The position numbers were made by a program, and so were the translations under genes. A DNA stretch of 64,000 nucleotides from Planomicrobium sp. CPCC 101110 (GTDB taxonomy: Bacteria; Bacillota; Bacilli; Bacillales_A; Planococcaceae), in assembly GCF_007859395.1 (NCBI RefSeq), contig NZ_VOHD01000008.1:372001-436000 (forward strand), written 5' to 3'. The notes below the pieces were generated by a model. The model saw only the letters and a program-made list of their open reading frames with translations. It searched no databases and was not told the origin of the DNA. Positions 17,328 through 26,373 of this stretch are shown here, piece by piece. How positions within the stretch are numbered: position 1 is the first letter of the stretch; the number at the start of each line of letters is the position of its first letter.

Positions 17328-18149
17328 TTATCCTTTGACTGCGCTTGAAGAGATCCCTTCAACCACTTTGTTGCTGAAGAAAATGAAGGCGATGATGATC
17401 GGCAATACGCTGATGATAAGCGTTGCCCCGATTGCGCCCCAATCCGTCATGTACTGGCCGATAAAGTTTTGGATGCCGACAGTCAGCGTCTTGTATTTTT
17501 CCGAGCTGATGAACGTGTTCACAAATACAAATTCGTTCCAGTTGTAGATCATATTGATGACGATGGTTGTCGCCATAATCGGTGTTGTCATCGGCAGGAT
17601 AATCCGGAAGAACATCCGGTTGACCGAACAGCCGTCAATGACCGCCGCTTCTTCGATCTCATGCGGCAAAGTGTAATAGAAGCCCAACAGGATCATGAGC
17701 GTAATCGGCAAGTTATACGCTGTGTACGTTAAAACAATCGCAAGTGGATTGTCGATCAGATCGACGCTTAAAAACATGCTGTAAAGCGGAATCAGCGCCG
17801 AGTGGATCGGAATCATCAAACCGACCATGAACAAGCCGAGCACCAGCCCGCTCAACTTCCAACGCATACGTGTAATGGCAAAAGCGGCCATGCTTGCGAA
17901 CAATACCGTCAAAACAATTGCTGCAACGGTGATCCATACACTGTTGAAGAAATACGTGGCAATTCCGCCATCCCAAACTTTCTGGTAGTTTTCCCATCTG
18001 AACTCGCTCGGCAGCGAGAACGGCGAACCCGCGAAAATTTCCGCGTTGCTTTTCAGCGAGAACATGAACAGCCAAATCAGCGGGAGGATTTGAAATAATG
18101 CCACTGCGATCAGACATGCGTACAAAAAGAAATAACCAATGCGATTCAT
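17328..18149 (-). CDS. Carbohydrate ABC transporter permease (MalG-like), xyl cluster
   Basis: This 273-residue permease has six predicted membrane spans and the cytoplasmic EAA loop EEAAVIDGCSVNRMFFRIILP (about 188-208) that docks the ATPase. It ends with the SSSAVKG tail common in this family. It lies 15 bases after the partner permease. With the binding protein upstream it forms an importer, probably for xylose oligosaccharides because it is embedded between xylAB and xylR/xynB and preceded by a XylR operator. No ATPase gene is in the operon. Confidence 0.88.
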   Translation of the reverse strand: MNRIGYFFLYACLIAVALFQILPLIWLFMFSLKSNAEIFAGSPFSLPSEFRWENYQKVWDGGIATYFFNSVWITVAAIVLTVLFASMAAFAITRMRWKLSGLVLGLFMVGLMIPIHSALIPLYSMFLSVDLIDNPLAIVLTYTAYNLPITLMILLGFYYTLPHEIEEAAVIDGCSVNRMFFRIILPMTTPIMATTIVINMIYNWNEFVFVNTFISSEKYKTLTVGIQNFIGQYMTDWGAIGATLIISVLPIIIAFIFFSNKVVEGISSSAVKG

Positions 18150-18164
18150 TAACCAAACCTCCTC

Positions 18165-19043
18165 TTAATACTCGATTCTTTCTTTAGTGGTGGTAATTTT
18201 CCGGATGATGAACGTCACGATCAGCGTGATGATCAGCAACAAGAAACCGATTGCGCTTCCGTAGCCGAAGTTATAGCTTGAGAACGCCAGTTTATACATA
18301 TACGATGCCATAACTTCACTGGCTCCGTTCGGACCACCGGCAGTCATAACATAAATCAAATCAAAGTATTTCAGCGATCCGACAATCGCAAGGACGATCG
18401 TTACGCTGACCACTTCTTTGATCAATGGCAATTTGATGCGAAGGGCGATTTGGGCAGGTGTGGCTCCATCAATTCTTGCCGCTTCAATCAGTGATTCGGG
18501 AATGTTTTTCAAAGCTGCATAGTAGATCAAAATATAGAATCCGGCGTATTGCCATAAAATCGGAATGAAAATCGCATAAAGCACGATGGACGGATTTGCC
18601 AGCCAAGCCGGTGGGTTGTCCACGCCGATCAAGTTAAGAAATGCGTTCAACATCCCGTTTGACGGGTTATACATTTTCACCCAAAGCTGAGCGATTGCCA
18701 CAGAAGACAAAAGCATCGGGATAAGATAAATCTTTCTTAAAAAATCAGATCCTTTGATTTTTGACGCCAAGATAAATGAAACGAGCAGGTAAACCGCCAA
18801 ACTTAATGTCGAGAATACAGCCAGTAAAAACGAGTGCAAGGCACTATTCCAAAAAAGCTTGTCCTGGACTCCATTAATATAATTTTCTAACCCAATAAAA
18901 GTTTTAGCACCGATGCCGTCCCAGTCCATCAATCCGTAATACCCCGAAAGGAACAGCGGGATGAAGATCAATATGGTGATCATTAATAGGGCTGGCGCGA
19001 TATAAAATGCGATAAACAGCTTATTAGACATGACTTTGTTCAT
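18165..19043 (-). CDS. Carbohydrate ABC transporter permease (MalF-like), xyl cluster
   Basis: This permease of about 292 residues has six membrane spans and the EAA loop EAARIDGATPAQIALRIKLPL. The start is uncertain. I prefer the ATG at 19043 (MNKVMSNKLFIAFY), with a TGGGGT site nine bases upstream; in-frame ATGs at 19058 and 19094 have poorer spacing. It lies between the binding-protein and MalG-like genes and transports the same substrate. Confidence 0.85.
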   Translation of the reverse strand: MNKVMSNKLFIAFYIAPALLMITILIFIPLFLSGYYGLMDWDGIGAKTFIGLENYINGVQDKLFWNSALHSFLLAVFSTLSLAVYLLVSFILASKIKGSDFLRKIYLIPMLLSSVAIAQLWVKMYNPSNGMLNAFLNLIGVDNPPAWLANPSIVLYAIFIPILWQYAGFYILIYYAALKNIPESLIEAARIDGATPAQIALRIKLPLIKEVVSVTIVLAIVGSLKYFDLIYVMTAGGPNGASEVMASYMYKLAFSSYNFGYGSAIGFLLLIITLIVTFIIRKITTTKERIEY

Positions 19044-19135
19044 TACATTCAACCCCATATCCTTAGAAAGTAGAAGAGGAGAGTCCAAATTCAAGGACGT
19101 CCCCTCTTTTTTAATCTGGTTTGAAACGTGCTATT

Positions 19136-20437
19136 TTACTGCTTGGAAAGAGCGTCTTCGTGGGCTTTTGCAAATTCTTCAGGTGTCATTTCTTTTCCGA
19201 ACAATGCCTGGATCGAGTCAAGATGGGTTTGTGCTACTCCTGGGCTCATTTGAACATCCGCAAACAATGTGATGTTGCTGGCGCTGTTCAATTCGTTCAG
19301 GATATCCGTATACATTTGAGGAAGCTCCAATGATTCAGCATCCACTTTTGTTGCCGGGATTACGCCAGCTTCAGTAACGGCTTTTTCGCCCCATTCTTTG
19401 ACGAAGTAAGCTGCAAAATCTTTCGCATCTTCTTTTACATCTGAATCTTCAGCTACAAACAGCCCAACTCCGGGACCGCCGACAAAGCTGGTCATGTCTC
19501 CCTGGCCTTTTACAGTCGGGAAGTTCATGTACTTGACAGAATCTCTGAATTCCTGCGGCACATCTTCATTTGTCGTGAAGTTCGGAAGGTCCCAAGTCGC
19601 GATCATGTACATTGGCGCCTGTTCGCTCATGAACATGCTCTTCGCTTCTTCATCCGCAAGGCCGTTGAAACCGTCCACGAATACGCCATTGTCTACAAGT
19701 GTCTGAACTTCTTTAGCTGCCTCGACTAGCGCAGGGTCTTCAAAGCTGCCGGAACGGTCGATCGCTTTGTTCAATGTATCAGCGCCGCCGATGCGGTCAG
19801 CCAAATACATGTACCACATCGAACCTGTCCATGAATCCCTGTTTCCTAGAGCAACCGGCTGGATGCCTTTTTCTCTGAACGCTTTTGATGCTTCGATCAA
19901 CTCTTCGTAAGTTGAAGGCACTTCGATGTTGTTGTCTTTGAACATTTTTTCGTTGTAGTAAAGGGAGACAATGTTCAATTCCAATGGCAGGCCGTATGTC
20001 TTATCGTCAATTGCATATGCTTCGGCAGTTCCAGGAACGAAAGCATCTTTTAGATCCGATTCGATAACATCATCAAGCGGCGCGAACATGTTCCCGCCCA
20101 CGTATGGCTCCAAGAATCCTGCAGACCAAGTCAAGCCGACATCCGGCAATTCTTTCGATGTTGATAAGACACGCAATTTATCTTTGTACTGTTCGTTGCT
20201 CAATACTTCCAAATCTACTTTAACGCCCTCGTGCTCTTTTTCATAATCCGCAATAATGTCGTTTACTACGTCATAATGCTTTTTCGAACTTCCTTCAGGC
20301 CATAAATGCATAAACTGAATTTCTTTTTCCCCACTTGCACTTGTCGCTTCGCCTGAATCAGACGAACACCCAACCAACATGAAAGATGAAGCAACCGCAG
20401 ATAATAAAACTGTAAGCGTTTTCTTCTTAATCATCAT
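19136..20437 (-). CDS. Extracellular sugar-binding lipoprotein, probable xylo-oligosaccharide importer
   Basis: This family 1 solute-binding protein has a signal peptide and the lipobox LVGC (Cys at about residue 24) followed by a Ser/Gly linker. The mature part opens EIQFMHLWPEGSSKK and contains aromatic residues typical of oligosaccharide sites (SWTGSMWYMYLADR). I place the start at the ATG pair at 20437/20434 after TTGGGGGAAAAG; a TTG 12 bases upstream is unlikely. It is the first gene of the importer operon, with promoter TAGACT-17-TATAAT, XylR operator 2 and a cre site. Substrate inference rests on this regulation and on xynB nearby. Confidence 0.85.
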   Translation of the reverse strand: MMIKKKTLTVLLSAVASSFMLVGCSSDSGEATSASGEKEIQFMHLWPEGSSKKHYDVVNDIIADYEKEHEGVKVDLEVLSNEQYKDKLRVLSTSKELPDVGLTWSAGFLEPYVGGNMFAPLDDVIESDLKDAFVPGTAEAYAIDDKTYGLPLELNIVSLYYNEKMFKDNNIEVPSTYEELIEASKAFREKGIQPVALGNRDSWTGSMWYMYLADRIGGADTLNKAIDRSGSFEDPALVEAAKEVQTLVDNGVFVDGFNGLADEEAKSMFMSEQAPMYMIATWDLPNFTTNEDVPQEFRDSVKYMNFPTVKGQGDMTSFVGGPGVGLFVAEDSDVKEDAKDFAAYFVKEWGEKAVTEAGVIPATKVDAESLELPQMYTDILNELNSASNITLFADVQMSPGVAQTHLDSIQALFGKEMTPEEFAKAHEDALSKQ

Positions 20438-20481
20438 CTTTTCCCCCAATGCTTCTATTGTTACAACAATTTTCTGATTGT

Positions 20482-20495
20482 TGTATGCGTTTTCA
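20482..20495. promoter_or_regulatory. CcpA cre-site candidate, xyl importer promoter
   Basis: The minus strand reads TGAAAACGCATACA, one mismatch from the cre consensus, overlapping the -10 box and start region, a typical position for CcpA repression. Confidence 0.6.
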
Positions 20496-20523
20496 TTATA
20501 GCAAAGAGAATTTTGTTAGTCTA
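20495..20523 (-). promoter_or_regulatory. Promoter of the xyl ABC importer operon
   Basis: The minus strand has TAGACT (20518-20523), a 17-base spacer and TATAAT (20495-20500). It has the same geometry relative to the operator as the xylA promoter. Confidence 0.7.
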
Positions 20524-20538
20524 GTGGATAAACAAAGT
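20516..20538. promoter_or_regulatory. XylR operator candidate 2 (ABC importer)
   Basis: It fits TTWGTYTA-N7-AACAAAGT and overlaps the -35 box of the binding-protein gene. It lies in the 270-base interval shared with the divergent xylR gene, so XylR might also autoregulate. Confidence 0.7.
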
Positions 20539-20707
20539 TTTTTTCTGTTAAGATTTACACATAGAGATTATTGTAGAATGGAAGCGATGAAATTCAAGGC
20601 AGCTTTCCGTCCGCCATAAGCATCCCATCCTATAGTAAATTCATATGATATTATTAACTCTTCACTTTATTTGTTAGAATGGAGAAAAATAGAGAGGGCT
20701 GGTCCGA

Positions 20708-21910
20708 ATGAACATGAAAGAAAACAGGACGTGGAACCATCACGTTGTCAAAGAAGGCAACAAATCGCTCGTTTTGGAGAAGATCAAAAACAATTCCCCT
20801 ATTTCGCGGGCAGCAGTCGCAAGCCAGACAGGATTGAACAAAGGGACTGTTTCTTCTTTAGTGAGCGATTTGCTGGATGATCACTTGATCTATGAATCCG
20901 GCCCAGGCGTTTCAAGCGGCGGCAGACGGCCGGTGATGCTTTTGTTCAATGGCTCCGCCGGCTATTCCATCGGCATCGATCTCGGCGTCAATTATTTGCT
21001 TGGGATTTTGACCGATTTGAACGGCAATATTGTCGAGAAAAAGGAAATCATCTTCAAAAAACTTTCCTATGAAGAAATTGAAGAAAAGCTTTTTGAAATG
21101 ATTGACCTGCTCTCCTCAATCGCGCCGGCAAGCCCGCATGGCATTATCGGCATCGGCGTAGGCGTTCCAGGAATTGTTGATACAAACGGCGATATTTTGC
21201 TGGCCCCGAACTTGAACTGGAAAAACGTCAACCTAAAAATGGTTCTCGAAGCCCGGTACAAACTCCCGGTCATCATTGAAAACGAAGCGAATGCGGGCGC
21301 GTACGGAGAAAAACATTTCGGCGCCGGCAAGGAAAGCGATAACATCATTTATGTGAGCGCCGGCATCGGCATCGGCGTGGGCCTTATCTTGAACGGTTCT
21401 TTATACAAAGGCTCCAACGGATTTTCAGGAGAACTCGGCCATATGACGATTCAAGTGGATGGGCCTCTGTGCCGCTGCGGAAACCAAGGATGCTGGGAAT
21501 TGTATGCTTCGGAACAAGCTTTGCTTGCCAAAGCTGCAGAGCTGGACCTCCCTCTTCCCTCGAAAGAAGAATTGGACTTGGCAAACTTAATCTCATTGGC
21601 CGAACAAGGCGATCAGCAAGTTATCGAATTGTTCGAGCAAACCGGCGACTATTTAGGTGTCGGCATCAACAACATCATCAACACATTCAATCCGCGCCAG
21701 GTTATCATCGGCAACCGCATGGCATCTTCTAACCGCTGGCTGGAAGACTCCCTGAACAAACGGGTGGCCAAGCAAGCGCTATGGTTCCAGCAAAATGATC
21801 TTCAAATCAATTTCTCTGAGCATTCGACGTTATCCGCGGCTCTGGGAGTCTCAGCTTTTTCAATCGAAAATTTCCTAAGCGTCTGCATGCAGCCGAAAAC
21901 CTTGGTGTAG
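20708..21910 (+). CDS. xylR: XylR, ROK-family xylose repressor
   Basis: This 400-residue ROK protein has an N-terminal winged helix (about 12-75, PISRAAVASQTGLNKGTVSSLVS), an actin-like sugar domain with GIDLGVNYLLGILTD, IGIGVGVPGIVD and a GELGHM motif, and the zinc motif CRCGNQGCWE. Domain order and length match Bacillus XylR, which represses xylose genes until xylose binds. It lies between the xyl ABC importer (divergent) and xynB (downstream, same strand). Three shared operator candidates flank it. The start at 20708 follows GAGAGGG; an ATG two codons later is also possible. Confidence 0.92.
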   Translation: MNMKENRTWNHHVVKEGNKSLVLEKIKNNSPISRAAVASQTGLNKGTVSSLVSDLLDDHLIYESGPGVSSGGRRPVMLLFNGSAGYSIGIDLGVNYLLGILTDLNGNIVEKKEIIFKKLSYEEIEEKLFEMIDLLSSIAPASPHGIIGIGVGVPGIVDTNGDILLAPNLNWKNVNLKMVLEARYKLPVIIENEANAGAYGEKHFGAGKESDNIIYVSAGIGIGVGLILNGSLYKGSNGFSGELGHMTIQVDGPLCRCGNQGCWELYASEQALLAKAAELDLPLPSKEELDLANLISLAEQGDQQVIELFEQTGDYLGVGINNIINTFNPRQVIIGNRMASSNRWLEDSLNKRVAKQALWFQQNDLQINFSEHSTLSAALGVSAFSIENFLSVCMQPKTLV

Positions 21911-21955
21911 AAGCTTAGCTTTTCGGCCGCAACCAGCTTATGCTTGGTTGCATAT

Positions 21956-21978
21956 ACTTTGTTTACTTATTAAACTAA
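21956..21978. promoter_or_regulatory. XylR operator candidate 3 (xynB)
   Basis: On the minus strand it reads TTAGTTTA-N7-AACAAAGT, the same 23-base pattern as the other two sites. It overlaps the xynB -35 box (TAAACT, 21971-21976; -10 TATAAC, 21995-22000). Confidence 0.7.
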
Positions 21979-22000
21979 GTGTTGTATCATCAAATATAAC
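21971..22000 (+). promoter_or_regulatory. Promoter of xynB
   Basis: TAAACT, an 18-base spacer and TATAAC. The -35 box occupies the same place within the operator as in the xylA and importer promoters. Confidence 0.5.
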
Positions 22001-22109
22001 GTTGTGAAAAATCTGATTTTTGATTTTTGGCCATATGGCTTTTTGGCTTTGGCCTCAAATAAAATCAACAATCGTTTTTTTGCATCCAGCTCTCATCTTC
22101 CGTTATTTT

Positions 22110-22123
22110 TGAAAGCACTTACA
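22110..22123. promoter_or_regulatory. CcpA cre-site candidate in the xynB leader
   Basis: TGAAAGCACTTACA has one mismatch to TGWAANCGNTNWCA, about 100 bases downstream of the promoter, a roadblock position. Confidence 0.5.
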
Positions 22124-22176
22124 TCATAGCTGTCGGGATAGCGATAGATGAAAATCTTACATAAAGGGTGACTCCA

Positions 22177-23787
22177 TTGACAATTATCCAAAATCCGATT
22201 TTGCCAGGCTTTAACCCCGATCCAAGCATTTGCCGCGTAGGAGAAGATTATTACATCGCCGTTTCTACATTCGAGTGGTTCCCGGGCGTCGGCATCTATC
22301 ATTCAAAAGATCTGAAAAACTGGCGCCTCGCTTCCCGTCCGCTCAATCGCATCAGCCAATTGAACATGATGGGCAATCCGAATTCAGGCGGCGTGTGGGC
22401 TCCCGCACTTTCGTACAGCGATGGCCAGTTCTGGCTGATTTTCACGGATGTGAAAGTGACTGAAGGCCAGTGGAAAGATTGCCATAACTACCTAGTGACT
22501 TGTGAAACGATCAACGGTGAATGGTCGGAGCCGATCCACTTGAATAGCTCTGGTTTTGATCCCTCCCTGTTCCACGATGAATCAGGCAAAAAATACCTGG
22601 TTAACATGTATTGGGACCACCGGGTTGGCCACCATAACTTTTACGGCATCGCACTGCAGGAATACAGCGTGGAAGAACAAAAGCTTGTCGGAAAACCGGA
22701 AATCATTTTCAAAGGCACCGATGTGATGCTGACGGAAGCGCCGCATCTTTACAAAATCGGCGGCTATTACTACTTGCTGACAGCTGAAGGCGGTACAAAA
22801 TATGACCACCAGGCAACCATTGCCCGTTCAAAAGAATTGCGCGGGCCTTACGAAGTGCATCCGGAAAATCCGCTGATCACGTCGTTCTTCTCACCAAGAA
22901 ATCCGCTGCAAAAAGCTGGACACGCATCTCTGGTCCACACCCACACAGAGGAATGGTTCCTGGTCCATTTGACAGGACGCCCGTTGTCGCGTGCCGGGCA
23001 GGCGCTTCTTGATCCTCGCGGTTTCTGTCCGCTTGGCCGTGAAACCGCCATCCAGCGTGTGGAATGGAAGGACGATTGGCCTTTTGTTGTCGGCGGAAAT
23101 CAGCCTTCACTACAAATTGAAGGACCGGCTATCGAAGAAGTCCAATGGGAACCTGACTTCCCGGAAAAAGACGAGTTTGATTCTGAAATTTTAAATCCAC
23201 ACTTCCAAACGTTGCGCATTCCACTGGGCGAAAACATTGTATCTTTGAAAGAAAAACCGGATCATTTGCGCATCCGCGGAAAAGAGTCGTTAACTTCAAA
23301 ATTCACCCAAGCGCATGTTGCAAGACGCTGGCAGCACTTCCACTTTACTGCGGAAACGAAAGTCGCGTTCAATCCGGATACATTTCAGCAAGCAGCAGGC
23401 CTCGTCAATTACTACAACACAGAAAACTGGACAGCTCTGCAGATTACATGGAATGAAGAAAAAGGACGCATCCTGGATATCATGACTTGTGACAACTTCA
23501 CATTTGACCAGCCGCTTCAGGGCAATGAAATCGCCATTCCGGAAAGCGTGGAATACGTATACTTGAAAGTGGACGTCAATGCGGATATTTACCAGTATTC
23601 CTACTCATTTGACGGCGACAGCTGGAATTTAATCCCGATCAAATTCTATTCACACAAACTGTCGGATGATTACATTCAAGGCGGCGGCTTCTTCACTGGC
23701 GCATTTGTCGGCATGCAGTGCCAAGACACATCCGGGCAGAACTTGCCAGCTGATTTTGATTATTTCACGTATAAAGTAAACGAATAA
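22177..23787 (+). CDS. xynB: Beta-xylosidase, glycoside hydrolase family 43
   Basis: This protein of about 536 residues is closely similar in layout to B. subtilis XynB. The catalytic base Asp is in FNPDPSICR, the pKa-modulating Asp in [10 protein letters not shown] and the general acid Glu in [10 protein letters not shown]-terminal beta-sandwich ends with [19 protein letters not shown]. It cleaves xylobiose and short xylo-oligomers to xylose. No signal peptide is present, so it acts on imported oligomers. The start is probably the TTG at 22177, placed six bases after AAAGGGTG; a GTG at 22168 lies inside that ribosome site. It supplies xylose to XylA and XylB. Confidence 0.93.
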   Translation: MTIIQNPILPGFNPDPSICRVGEDYYIAVSTFEWFPGVGIYHSKDLKNWRLASRPLNRISQLNMMGNPNSGGVWAPALSYSDGQFWLIFTDVKVTEGQWKDCHNYLVTCETINGEWSEPIHLNSSGFDPSLFHDESGKKYLVNMYWDHRVGHHNFYGIALQEYSVEEQKLVGKPEIIFKGTDVMLTEAPHLYKIGGYYYLLTAEGGTKYDHQATIARSKELRGPYEVHPENPLITSFFSPRNPLQKAGHASLVHTHTEEWFLVHLTGRPLSRAGQALLDPRGFCPLGRETAIQRVEWKDDWPFVVGGNQPSLQIEGPAIEEVQWEPDFPEKDEFDSEILNPHFQTLRIPLGENIVSLKEKPDHLRIRGKESLTSKFTQAHVARRWQHFHFTAETKVAFNPDTFQQAAGLVNYYNTENWTALQITWNEEKGRILDIMTCDNFTFDQPLQGNEIAIPESVEYVYLKVDVNADIYQYSYSFDGDSWNLIPIKFYSHKLSDDYIQGGGFFTGAFVGMQCQDTSGQNLPADFDYFTYKVNE

Positions 23788-23822
23788 AAAGAGAGCGGCT
23801 CATTGTGAGCCGCTCTCTTTTA
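23786..23822 (+). terminator. Terminator after xynB
   Basis: AAAGAGAGCGGCTCA-TTG-TGAGCCGCTCTCTTTT is a perfect long stem immediately after the stop. Confidence 0.9.
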
Positions 23823-23869
23823 CTGGTTTACTATCTTGCCCCAATCCTTGTGCTGGCGATTTTTCAAAA

Positions 23870-24700
23870 TCAGCCTCGTTCCAACCGGTCGCTTTCCTCC
23901 ATCAAATTCAGTTTGCGCATTTCTTTGAGGATCATTCTTTTCAAGCCGGGATCGTCTTCTGTATGATAGAAAAACTGGGCATCCCGGATGAACGCCAGCC
24001 GACTCTCAATCGGAGCGCGTGCAAAAAAAGCTTCAGCTTGCTCTAAATCTACAGCTACATCCTTTTCTACTTGAAAACGCTCTTGCTGACCGGTTGTGTT
24101 ATTTATCGGCACTACGCCAAGCCCGTCATGAGTAGCAAGCACGGTTTGCTTAGCCCGCTCTTCTTTTACTTCTACTTCGACATACTGGTACACATCTTCA
24201 ATTGTTTGGCAGCCAAGTGAATCTTTCATTTTTTCGATCACCCGATTGGTTACAGCTTCATATTCCGGATATTCTCCTTCACTTTCCTTACTGTACTTTA
24301 GAAATTTCTGATAATGTGCCTGCTCGCTCATAAGAAGAAAATTAGAAACAGCCACAGCACTTTTCATGGTATAAAGAAGATCCACAAACTCAGCAGCATT
24401 TTTCGCTACTAGCTTGATATGATCGCCATAATCCGTCGGACTGAGGCAGACGACAAAAGCATTCTCTAAATCGGGCACCGTCCCAAAATCACTTAACAAC
24501 CCATAATGGATGCCATCAGATCCAATATGGCCAAAAACGATTACATCGTAAGGAGTTACAGTATAGGCCATCTCGTTGTCCGTCCACATGAAGCTAATGC
24601 CGGCATCAAGCGACAGCCCTTCTTTTTTTAGCGCTGCGTCAAAGTTCCTCAACTGTTCTAAAGCAGTTGGCAGCTTAGCGTATTTGCCGTAGTCGTCCAT
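23870..24700 (-). CDS. Uncharacterised protein, 276 aa
   Basis: This is an acidic cytoplasmic protein. The central part (YDVIVFGHIGSDGIHYGLLSD, about 51-71) resembles SMI1/KNR4 (SUKH)-like proteins that describe a surface value and a fallback, but similarity is weak and I do not assign a family. A Glu/Lys-rich helical C-terminal half follows. It lies 42 bases after the 195-aa gene on the same strand, probably co-transcribed. Confidence 0.65.
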   Translation of the reverse strand: MDDYGKYAKLPTALEQLRNFDAALKKEGLSLDAGISFMWTDNEMAYTVTPYDVIVFGHIGSDGIHYGLLSDFGTVPDLENAFVVCLSPTDYGDHIKLVAKNAAEFVDLLYTMKSAVAVSNFLLMSEQAHYQKFLKYSKESEGEYPEYEAVTNRVIEKMKDSLGCQTIEDVYQYVEVEVKEERAKQTVLATHDGLGVVPINNTTGQQERFQVEKDVAVDLEQAEAFFARAPIESRLAFIRDAQFFYHTEDDPGLKRMILKEMRKLNLMEESDRLERG

Positions 24701-24742
24701 GTCAGGTTCTCCTCATTGTCATTTTAAAACCGTTCAACTCTC

Positions 24743-25330
24743 CTAAAAAAGTTCTTTCAGCGTATCTAGTGGTTTTGCGCCCTTATTGTATTTATAGCGC
24801 TCGAATTCGATTTCTCCGACATTCATGCCGACATTGTATTCGCCGATTGCGGTATCAAGCAGCACGAATGCTAAGGAAATGTAATCTTCTTCGTTTTCCG
24901 CCGTTAACCCTCGTATATAGAGACACAAGTGAATCAGCTTTGTTTCCTCGCCTATTTCGTGTGAATAGAAAATATCGTCCATTGTCAGTTTTACACCGTT
25001 GCATTCCGCTGAAAATTCCTCTTCCCTCGGTTGCCGGAATGGAACGATTTCAAAATCCGGCAGTTCCGGAGCTGCTTTCACCAAATCAATCACATCTTCA
25101 AACGCTTCTACTATGCCATCCGCGCTGACAGTAAATTCACGCTTCCCGTCCACTAACTCTGCACTAAATTCCCATGCCAAATCTTGGTTGACTTTACGGA
25201 TTTTCTTATCCAGTTGATAAAGCAGTTTTTCTGTTTTGTCATCCGACAAATCGTAATACGATTGGCCGTTTGCTTCAAACCATTGCCAAAATGCCACAAC
25301 TTTGTCTTTTCTCTTCGGCAACCAGTTCAT
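24743..25330 (-). CDS. Uncharacterised protein, 195 aa
   Basis: This soluble acidic protein starts MNWLPKRKDKVVAFWQWFEANGQ and contains LDKKIRKVNQDLAWEFSAEL and a C-terminal block (AFVLLDTAIGEYNVGMNVGEIEF). It shows no catalytic motif or membrane segment. It is upstream of the 276-aa gene and probably forms a two-gene unit with it. I do not recognise a function. Confidence 0.65.
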   Translation of the reverse strand: MNWLPKRKDKVVAFWQWFEANGQSYYDLSDDKTEKLLYQLDKKIRKVNQDLAWEFSAELVDGKREFTVSADGIVEAFEDVIDLVKAAPELPDFEIVPFRQPREEEFSAECNGVKLTMDDIFYSHEIGEETKLIHLCLYIRGLTAENEEDYISLAFVLLDTAIGEYNVGMNVGEIEFERYKYNKGAKPLDTLKELF

Positions 25331-25423
25331 CCCATCTACCCCCTTAGACTAGAATGGCTTTTTTCTATCATAAACCTTTTATCTGAGTAATCCATCATTT
25401 ATTTCGGCTTTCCCACAGTGAAA

Positions 25424-26239
25424 TCAATAGATTTTCATATCATGCACCTTGAATTTATACCAAGTGAACGGACCCTCCTCGAGCAGCCACGTAATTGCAA
25501 TTTCTGCTGGCACGACCATGCCATCCACCTTCATGTGCTGTTTGATTTCTGCTACACACGGAAAGCGTCGGGCATCGGCTCCACTGTCTTTGAACCGGGA
25601 AGCGATGACTTTGAACAATTCCCCTTGTTCATTCACATGAAAAGTCGCCGTCCCTTTCACTCCCCCATAAATTATCGTCGCTTCTGCCGTTGTTTCATTC
25701 ATTTCTTTCCAAGTTATATAGGGAAGAAGCGCCGCAGTCGGATACCACACCATCTCCATCAAAAAGCGCTGAAGAGCCGATTCGTTTGTTTTTGCATCGT
25801 CTTCAACTTGCGCCAATGGAACAAGCGCTGCCAGTTTGATGAGCATCTGCGCCTTTCCTTCCTTGAAGCTGTCCCTGCCGATCACTGCCACAAACGGCTT
25901 CATGTTCATCTTCACTGTCCACATGAAAGAAGGCGGATCAGTTGTAATCACTTGTTCTGCTTCTGCTTTGATCCATTTCTGCTGCTCAGGCTTCAACCGC
26001 ATCAGCCCACTTTGTTTCAAGTGGACGCTCTTGATTGCACTTCTTTCGGCCGCTCCGCTGTTTTTCAGCCAGCGCTGTACAGATAGGGGAAGTGTTTCAA
26101 GTTCAGCACCGAGCGCTTCAGCAGTCGAATTCACCGACAAATCGTCTATGTCTTTCTTATTTTGCGCAGTAAAATTCCAGGCAGACTTCTGATACAAAAC
26201 AGCCAGTATAGCGGCAAAAATTGCGAAAATGCCTCTCAT
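25424..26239 (-). CDS. Membrane-anchored conserved protein, DUF6544-like
   Basis: The 271-residue product has a single N-terminal hydrophobic segment (MRGIFAIFAAILAVLYQ) followed by a soluble domain. Conserved-looking features are LPLSVQRWLKNSGAAER, LKQSGLMRLKPEQQKW, MKPFVAVIGRDSFKEGKAQMLIK and MEMVWYPTAALLPYITW, which resemble the uncharacterised DUF6544 family. The function is unknown. It stands alone, with a terminator-containing gap upstream. Confidence 0.65.
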   Translation of the reverse strand: MRGIFAIFAAILAVLYQKSAWNFTAQNKKDIDDLSVNSTAEALGAELETLPLSVQRWLKNSGAAERSAIKSVHLKQSGLMRLKPEQQKWIKAEAEQVITTDPPSFMWTVKMNMKPFVAVIGRDSFKEGKAQMLIKLAALVPLAQVEDDAKTNESALQRFLMEMVWYPTAALLPYITWKEMNETTAEATIIYGGVKGTATFHVNEQGELFKVIASRFKDSGADARRFPCVAEIKQHMKVDGMVVPAEIAITWLLEEGPFTWYKFKVHDMKIY

Positions 26240-26290
26240 TCGTGTTCCTCCTCCGAGTGAGCAATTATAAAAGCAATAGTTTCCAGCATA

Positions 26291-26340
26291 GAAAAAACTC
26301 CCAATGTTGTATAGACTCTATACGACATTGGAAGCGGTTT
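26291..26340. terminator. Terminator after the HAD phosphatase gene
   Basis: A CCAATGT..GTATAG / CTATAC..ACATTGG stem is followed by GAGTTTTTT on the minus strand and by CGGTTTTT on the plus strand. It is mainly for the HAD gene ending at 26374. Confidence 0.7.
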
Positions 26341-26373
26341 TTCCTTTAGTTCACATTGGCAAATATGTAGTTG

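Larger units (their letters stand above)
21911..22176 (+). other. Long xynB leader and control region
   Basis: This 266-base gene-free interval contains a GCAACCA/TGGTTGC hairpin after xylR, XylR operator 3, a promoter and a leader of about 170 bases. The leader has a T-rich stretch with GGCC/GGCC pairing (near 22030-22055) and a cre candidate. Confidence 0.6.
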
